Below are positions 19,238 to 23,102 of a stretch of DNA of 23,102 bases, one piece after another. The notes beneath the pieces are model-generated. The model was not told where the DNA came from. It was given only the letters and a program-made list of their open reading frames with translations, and did no database searches. Each line of letters starts with the position of its first letter. The first letter of the stretch is position 1. The stretch is from the NCBI GenBank assembly GCA_905250885.1, contig CAJNOQ010002686.1, positions 1 through 23,102 on the forward strand, given 5' to 3'. The DNA is from Didymodactylos carnosus (lineage: Eukaryota; Rotifera; Eurotatoria; Philodinida; Philodinidae). The position numbers and the translations under genes were made by a program.

Positions 19238-20212
19238 TCAACATTCGTTATTGTTCCTTTTGTGTTCTTCATGTAATTCTTTTAACTTACTATCAATATT
19301 ATAGTATAATTTTTTGGGTTTCCTTATTTGCATATCTGATTCTTCAGCTCTATGATGTTGATATAAATGTTCATCACGTAACAATTCAATAAAATGATAA
19401 ATATGTAGGTGTTTCGGAAAATTACTTCCCAAACGACTATTGTACCCCTCAACACGATTGTTTGTCCTTGATTAATTATTGCATCATGCACATTCCATAT
19501 ATTAATCCCATATAAATTAATATCCCTATCTACATAGGTTTGAACTAAATAAACATTGAATTCAGTAGCATTAACATTGTCTGATATGTATAAATCCGAG
19601 CGAACATGATGATAAAAAATGAATACTCCATTCTGAACCAAAAATCATTAAACAGTCATCACCGTCTAGAAGTAAATAAAAACTTGCAAAACAGATTTAT
19701 TGAAATAATATTTCAAATTACTTACAGTTTTCATCAACTAATACGAATTCACCACCATTATTATCTAACCTCCATGTTCCAATTAAATTAATTTCTTCAA
19801 CAGTTGTTGGTAATTTTGGATAATTTTATGCCTGACGTCGATAAAGGCTGGCATCAATTTTATCGAGTGATGGAAATATTGTACCTGTAGCTAGACCAGG
19901 GTTTTCAACTCTAGCTTTAACCGCTTCTTCAGAATAAATTTTGGGAATTGGAATTGTTTCTTCTCGTGCTCGCTTCTTCATTTGACCAATAACGTCATCA
20001 ATAATAATTTTGTTTGTATTTGGTGTGCATGTATGACCTGTTTCTTCACGAATAATTAATTTGTCTTGTGAACATAATGGTACTGAACTTGTACAACGTC
20101 TATCACGACAACGCCACTCATTCCAAGTTTTATGCTCTCGTTTTTTAGTATATTGATAACCTTTATGATTTAAAACTGGCTTACCACGCTCAGTGAGAGT
20201 GAAATGTAACAT
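19238..20212 (-). pseudogene. MULE transposase remnant with FLYWCH zinc finger
   Basis: The N-terminal part (20212-19829) has a FLYWCH zinc finger: HKGYQY, then W-x-C--RRC ([12 protein letters not shown]) and GHTC, followed by [12 protein letters not shown] and [11 protein letters not shown] stop (TAA at 19828-19826) interrupts, but the same frame goes on with NYPKLPTTVEEINLIGTW and FVLVDEN up to a GTAAGT donor. A 60-bp intron (19725-19666) ends CTTCTAG, and the frame resumes GDDCLMIFGSEW. The DDE core is then missing. The C-terminal part follows: NIWNVHDAIINQGQ, a one-base frameshift near 19465, TNNRVEGYNSRL, and HIYHFIELLRDEHLYQHHRAE to a stop at 19238. These are hallmarks of FLYWCH-MULE transposases of invertebrates. 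It cannot be catalytically active. Confidence 0.85.
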
Positions 20213-20305
20213 TTTCGGAGAATTTTTGTGTACTCTTCTACTGAATATCTGTAAGTTTATTTAGGATAGTGAGCTTCTTTTTTTAAGCATCCTAAACGGC
20301 TCTAA

Positions 20306-20369
20306 ATTGTAGCTGTTTATATATTGTTAATTATTAGTGTTGGCCTTTTTACAAAGTTTATTAAATAAA
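20306..20369 (-). repeat. MULE terminal inverted repeat, right
   Basis: 64 bp; the mirror of 19081-19144. The FLYWCH start codon lies about 94 bp inside it, so the TIR region probably carries the transposase promoter. Confidence 0.9.
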
Positions 20370-20515
20370 GAACAAGTGGCAGAATGTAAGGTTTCGTGCC
20401 TAAAAAATTACACAATGAGTTATACATATTCGGAATCAACGTCGAATTCTGAGTAAAACTGTATTTTCAGATCAATCAAATTCGCAAAAAAATGTTTTTC
20501 GAAAAATTTTACGGC

Positions 20516-20537
20516 AAAGGTCCCCTCAGGGACCTTT
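20516..20537. repeat. Short perfect hairpin (9-bp stem, 4-base loop)
   Basis: AAAGGTCCC-ctca-GGGACCTTT. It is GC-richer than the surroundings and compact. No U-run or nearby gene indicates a terminator role. Confidence 0.5.
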
Positions 20538-21412
20538 CTGACTCAAAATTGAATACTGATCACAGAAATCGCATTCACAGTTCAGCAAAATGCTTCTCTG
20601 TGAAACGGCAGCCGAAACGAAAAATGGGTCGAAAACCGGTTTTCTAGAGTTTTTGACTCACTCTCAGCTGCCATGAGAAGGGCCTGTCATGATCTGAATG
20701 ACTTTGTCTATATGTAATTCACTGTGCTTTATCCAAATGTGTAAGAATCAAATTGATTGGACAACACTTCGGCCCTGAAACCTCCAATAACCTGAAGGAT
20801 TTCCCGTCTCCAACTAGTTGACTGTCAAAGGTATACCTAGAAACCTTAAACCAATAAGCTATTTACATTGGAGATAGATTACACAGCGCTCTTTCTAATG
20901 GTGTATCGCTCAAGCCGAAAATCAATGTCTAGAGACTTCATCTGACCACAACAGACTTTGCCATAGTTCGTGGTTATACCAAGGGAACTCTTAATCGCTT
21001 TTCTCTATGAAACTGGAGAGGATCTCTAATCATTCGTACATCATTCGATGCGCTTTGTAAAGCTCTACAACATGTGTTAATCGAAAATTTAGCGAAGCTT
21101 GGCAGCGGTTTTTGTGTATTAAATACTTCGCCACTTAATCCCACAGTCAGTCCAAGAATTGTTCGCCACTTTTATTTATCATTTTTTTCGTCGACCATAA
21201 CAGCTAGAATAAATTTGAAAAAAGGTTTGAACAGTTAAAAGAATTTCCAATTTCAGGTAGTGTATACAGGGGTTCCATCAAAACCTCTAAAATCGGGGTC
21301 TCTGGAAACCCCGAATTTCAGAAAACCAAGTCCTCGAGTTCAATCTAGAAATTCTTTACAAATACGTTCATCGTGTCGATTAAACATTTCTGAAGAAAAT
21401 GAGATGTCTCCC

Positions 21413-21773
21413 CATTAGAAAATTTGATGCTTGCTGCGCGCTGAACCAAATTGGATAAAAATTGGGCGCCAGATGCAAAATTTGCCGGTGAATCCGACAG
21501 CGGGTTCCTTACAATTACATCTTCACTTCTTTTTCGGCGTCGACATAATCAACGTGGTTTTTGCCTAAATTTTACTTTTCTCATTGGTACCTTTTCAATC
21601 AACGAGAAAAATAAATTTAGGCAAAAAACCACGTTGATTATGTCGACGCCGAAAAAGAAGTAAAGATGTAATTATAAGGAACCCGCTGTCGGATTCACCG
21701 GCAAATTTTGCATTTGGCACCCAATTTTTATCCAATTTGGTTTAGCGCGGAGCAAGCACCAAATTTTCTAATG
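21413..21773. mobile_element. Large fold-back element, about 170-bp arms and 21-bp loop
   Basis: 21413-21582 is complementary to 21604-21773 at roughly 94%; I count about eight substitutions and two one-base indels. The outer ends read cattagaaaatttg. The loop (attggtacc...caatcaac) is only about 21 bp. The arms are richer in GC than the flanks and hold several CpGs (ttcggcgtcgac). Nearly all differences between arms are transitions. No transposase is encoded. An atgtct hexamer flanks the structure on both sides (21404, 21784) but may be chance. A transcript through it would form a long double-stranded hairpin. Confidence 0.9.
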
Positions 21774-21934
21774 CTTAAAAACATGTCTACATTTTCTTAA
21801 CTTTTTAAATACCAGAAGTAAAGGATCTGACTGACCAAGCTCTCAGAACAGTACACTGAAAAAGAAAAAGTTCAGACTATTAGATTCTTTAGAGTTTCAT
21901 CTTTTTGCTACAGAAATCCGCACAAAAACGACTG

Positions 21935-22336
21935 AAAATAGACTATCATATCTAGGAAATATCTTGAAAGATCAAATGTGTTTACGCCAAACCAGGCCGG
22001 TTTGATGGAAAAAACTTCTTCAGCCTACAACTGTAAATGTTACATTCTCTCTTTCGAAATGGGACGTAGAAGGACCTTTGATCTTAGTCAGCTTCTGAGC
22101 TATACGTGATATGTGCGTGACTAGAATTTTCAACAGTAAAATTAAACTTGAGCGCTATTCTTGCAATTAATCGCTATTCAAGTGCTTGTCCAGTCCGTGT
22201 GACGTTCCATTTCGGACGAGAGAGTCTAGCCTGTACACTTGTTGCTTGAAAAAGCTTTTTGCCTCAAACCGATATGGTTTCGTGCAAAAACGTTGGCTTC
22301 TCCAAGTTATTTCCTAAATGTGATGGTCTATTTTTA
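21935..22336. repeat. Older fold-back element, about 140-bp arms
   Basis: 21935-22075 is complementary to 22193-22336 at about 65-70%. The best blocks are aaaatagac-atca, taggaaata-cttg, cggtttga-g-aaaaa and tcgaaatgg-acgt. The central 117 bp is non-coding. The divergence implies an older insertion than its neighbour at 21413. Confidence 0.65.
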
Positions 22337-22815
22337 TCGTGTAAACACCATTCTCTATAAATGAGCCGAAACGTACACGAAATTTAAACAATCACTCCGG
22401 CTCAAACTACCTGCAGCCCTCGACAAAACTGATAAAGACCGTTTTGCTCCATAAAGTCAGCGTATCCCTTGCAAATATGATTTGCAGTAATTTTAGGGAT
22501 CATATTAATAAACCCACATTCTACACAAGGAAACAATAGATTGCCAAAAAAAATCCACATTGTTTTATATTAATGGTACCCGAAATCTCATCCACATCCT
22601 TTCCTTCGAGAATCTCGTCCCATTGCATGCCCAGTTTTAAATCTTTCGATTTCAAGTTTCTAATATTTTACTTTAAAAGATAAACTTCTATCTCATTCAA
22701 CAAAAACTCTGAACTCCCAGAAAATGTTTCCGCACCTCCGCCAAGGCGGTCAACGTATCTAAAAGGAAAATCAATCCTACAACTCCTACCATCCCCGCTA
22801 CCATCACACAATATA

Positions 22816-22865
22816 TCATAATCATAATCATAAGAAGAATAATAATCATAATAATAAGAATAAGA
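22816..22865. repeat. Imperfect ATA/ATC trinucleotide microsatellite
   Basis: About 50 bp of aat/cat/aag triplets, resembling the shorter tract at 23021-23043. Both tracts immediately precede a copy of the tandem unit, so they belong to the repeated unit. Confidence 0.7.
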
Positions 22866-22867
22866 AA

Positions 22868-23102
22868 CTGAAAGTTCGATGATAGCATGTGGGAAGTATG
22901 ACGCCACGCTGTCATCACAAGAGGGAAGAGCTTAGGATAGAAAATGATTGAGACCAAGAGAAAATGGAAATCGGACGATGATGCTGTACATGAAGGAGTC
23001 CTATAATCAACTGTAAGTTCGATAATAATAATAATCATAATAAGCTGAAAGTTCGATGACAGCATGCGAGAAGGATGACGCCACGTTGTCGTCACAAGAG
23101 GA
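22868..23102. repeat. Tandem repeat with a 177-bp period, running off the window
   Basis: 22868-22924 (ctgaaagttcgatgatagcatg...gacgccacg...cacaagaggg) recurs at 23045-23102 with about 88% identity, and a partial copy (ctgtaagttcgat) starts near 23009. The array is cut by the window end. The minus strand stays open through both copies (MLSSNFQ in each), which is probably incidental. Confidence 0.7.

Larger units (their letters stand above)
19081..20369 (-). mobile_element. FLYWCH-MULE DNA transposon, deletion derivative with intact TIRs
   Basis: The ends 19081-19144 and 20306-20369 are inverted repeats identical at 62 of 64 positions (outer end tttatttaataaactttg). Between them, on the minus strand, are the start and end of a MULE-type transposase, the catalytic middle being deleted. 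At 1,289 bp it is shorter than the several kb expected of an autonomous copy. The immediate flanks show no 8-10 bp target-site duplication. Near-identical TIRs suggest that it moved, or was gene-converted, fairly recently. Confidence 0.85.
20370..23102. other. Gene-free stretch dominated by fold-backs and tandem repeats
   Basis: No recognisable gene. The open frame at 21451-21663 lies within a hairpin, and those at 22668-23095 are translations of a tandem repeat plus microsatellite. Between repeats the sequence is unremarkable, apart from a short hairpin at 20516-20537. Confidence 0.5.

Noticed and set aside
19081-20369. Target-site duplication for the MULE
   Set aside because: The eight to ten bases outside each TIR (left ...cttttaaa, right gaacaagt...) do not match.
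21451-21663. 70-codon open frame
   Set aside because: Runs through the hairpin from one arm to the other; openness follows from the palindrome.
22668-23095. 79- and 132-codon minus-strand frames
   Set aside because: Translations of a tandem repeat and trinucleotide microsatellite (poly-I/Y/D runs); not credible proteins.
1-23102. CRISPR array, rRNA or tRNA genes, bacterial operon
   Set aside because: No regularly spaced repeats with unique spacers, no recognisable tRNA arm pattern or rRNA core; splice sites and DED/KLC-type proteins show a eukaryote.

Overview
The window looks like a piece of an animal nuclear genome, AT-rich and crowded with decayed transposons. A bdelloid rotifer is my best guess (moderate confidence). 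Three things point there: (i) short spliceosomal introns (three of 60, 60 and 87 bp can be placed); (ii) a death effector domain (DED) gene, which is a metazoan signature; (iii) an intact, intron-bearing amidase that resembles fungal acetamidases more than any animal amidase, beside kinesin-light-chain-like TPR debris and LINE, hAT and FLYWCH-MULE relics. Bacterial features (operons, Shine-Dalgarno starts, CRISPR) are absent. One N and an exact 227-bp duplication beside it suggest a draft assembly.

Layout. 1-727: non-coding, with a small fold-back repeat. 728-3273 (+): three-exon acetamidase-like amidase, 543 codons, catalytic triad intact; its second intron is very long and carries a fold-back element. 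3304-8166: no gene I can support; it holds one copy of a dispersed repeat plus part of a second, a 15-bp motif seen four times, a suspect duplicated block around the N, and a fold-back. 8167-8590 (+): 3' end of a LINE-type retrotransposon. 8591-10833: no recognisable gene. 10834-11830 (+): TPR gene remnant. 12327-14130 (-): three-exon DED gene with a C-terminal region I do not recognise. 14131-16587: mostly featureless, with a possible orphan exon. 16588-16761 (+): hAT transposase C-terminus. 17170-17516: MITE-like element with 104-bp inverted arms. 19081-20369: FLYWCH-MULE deletion derivative with 64-bp terminal inverted repeats. 20370-23102: two large fold-backs, then a tandem repeat with ATA/ATC microsatellite running off the end.

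Only two loci look able to make protein: the amidase (predicted hydrolysis of acetamide-type amides, probably acquired horizontally) and the DED gene (predicted death-domain-fold signalling adaptor). They share no obvious pathway. The rest is best read as a transposon graveyard, unusually rich in hairpin-forming sequence: six inverted-repeat structures in 23 kb, the largest with arms of about 170 bp.
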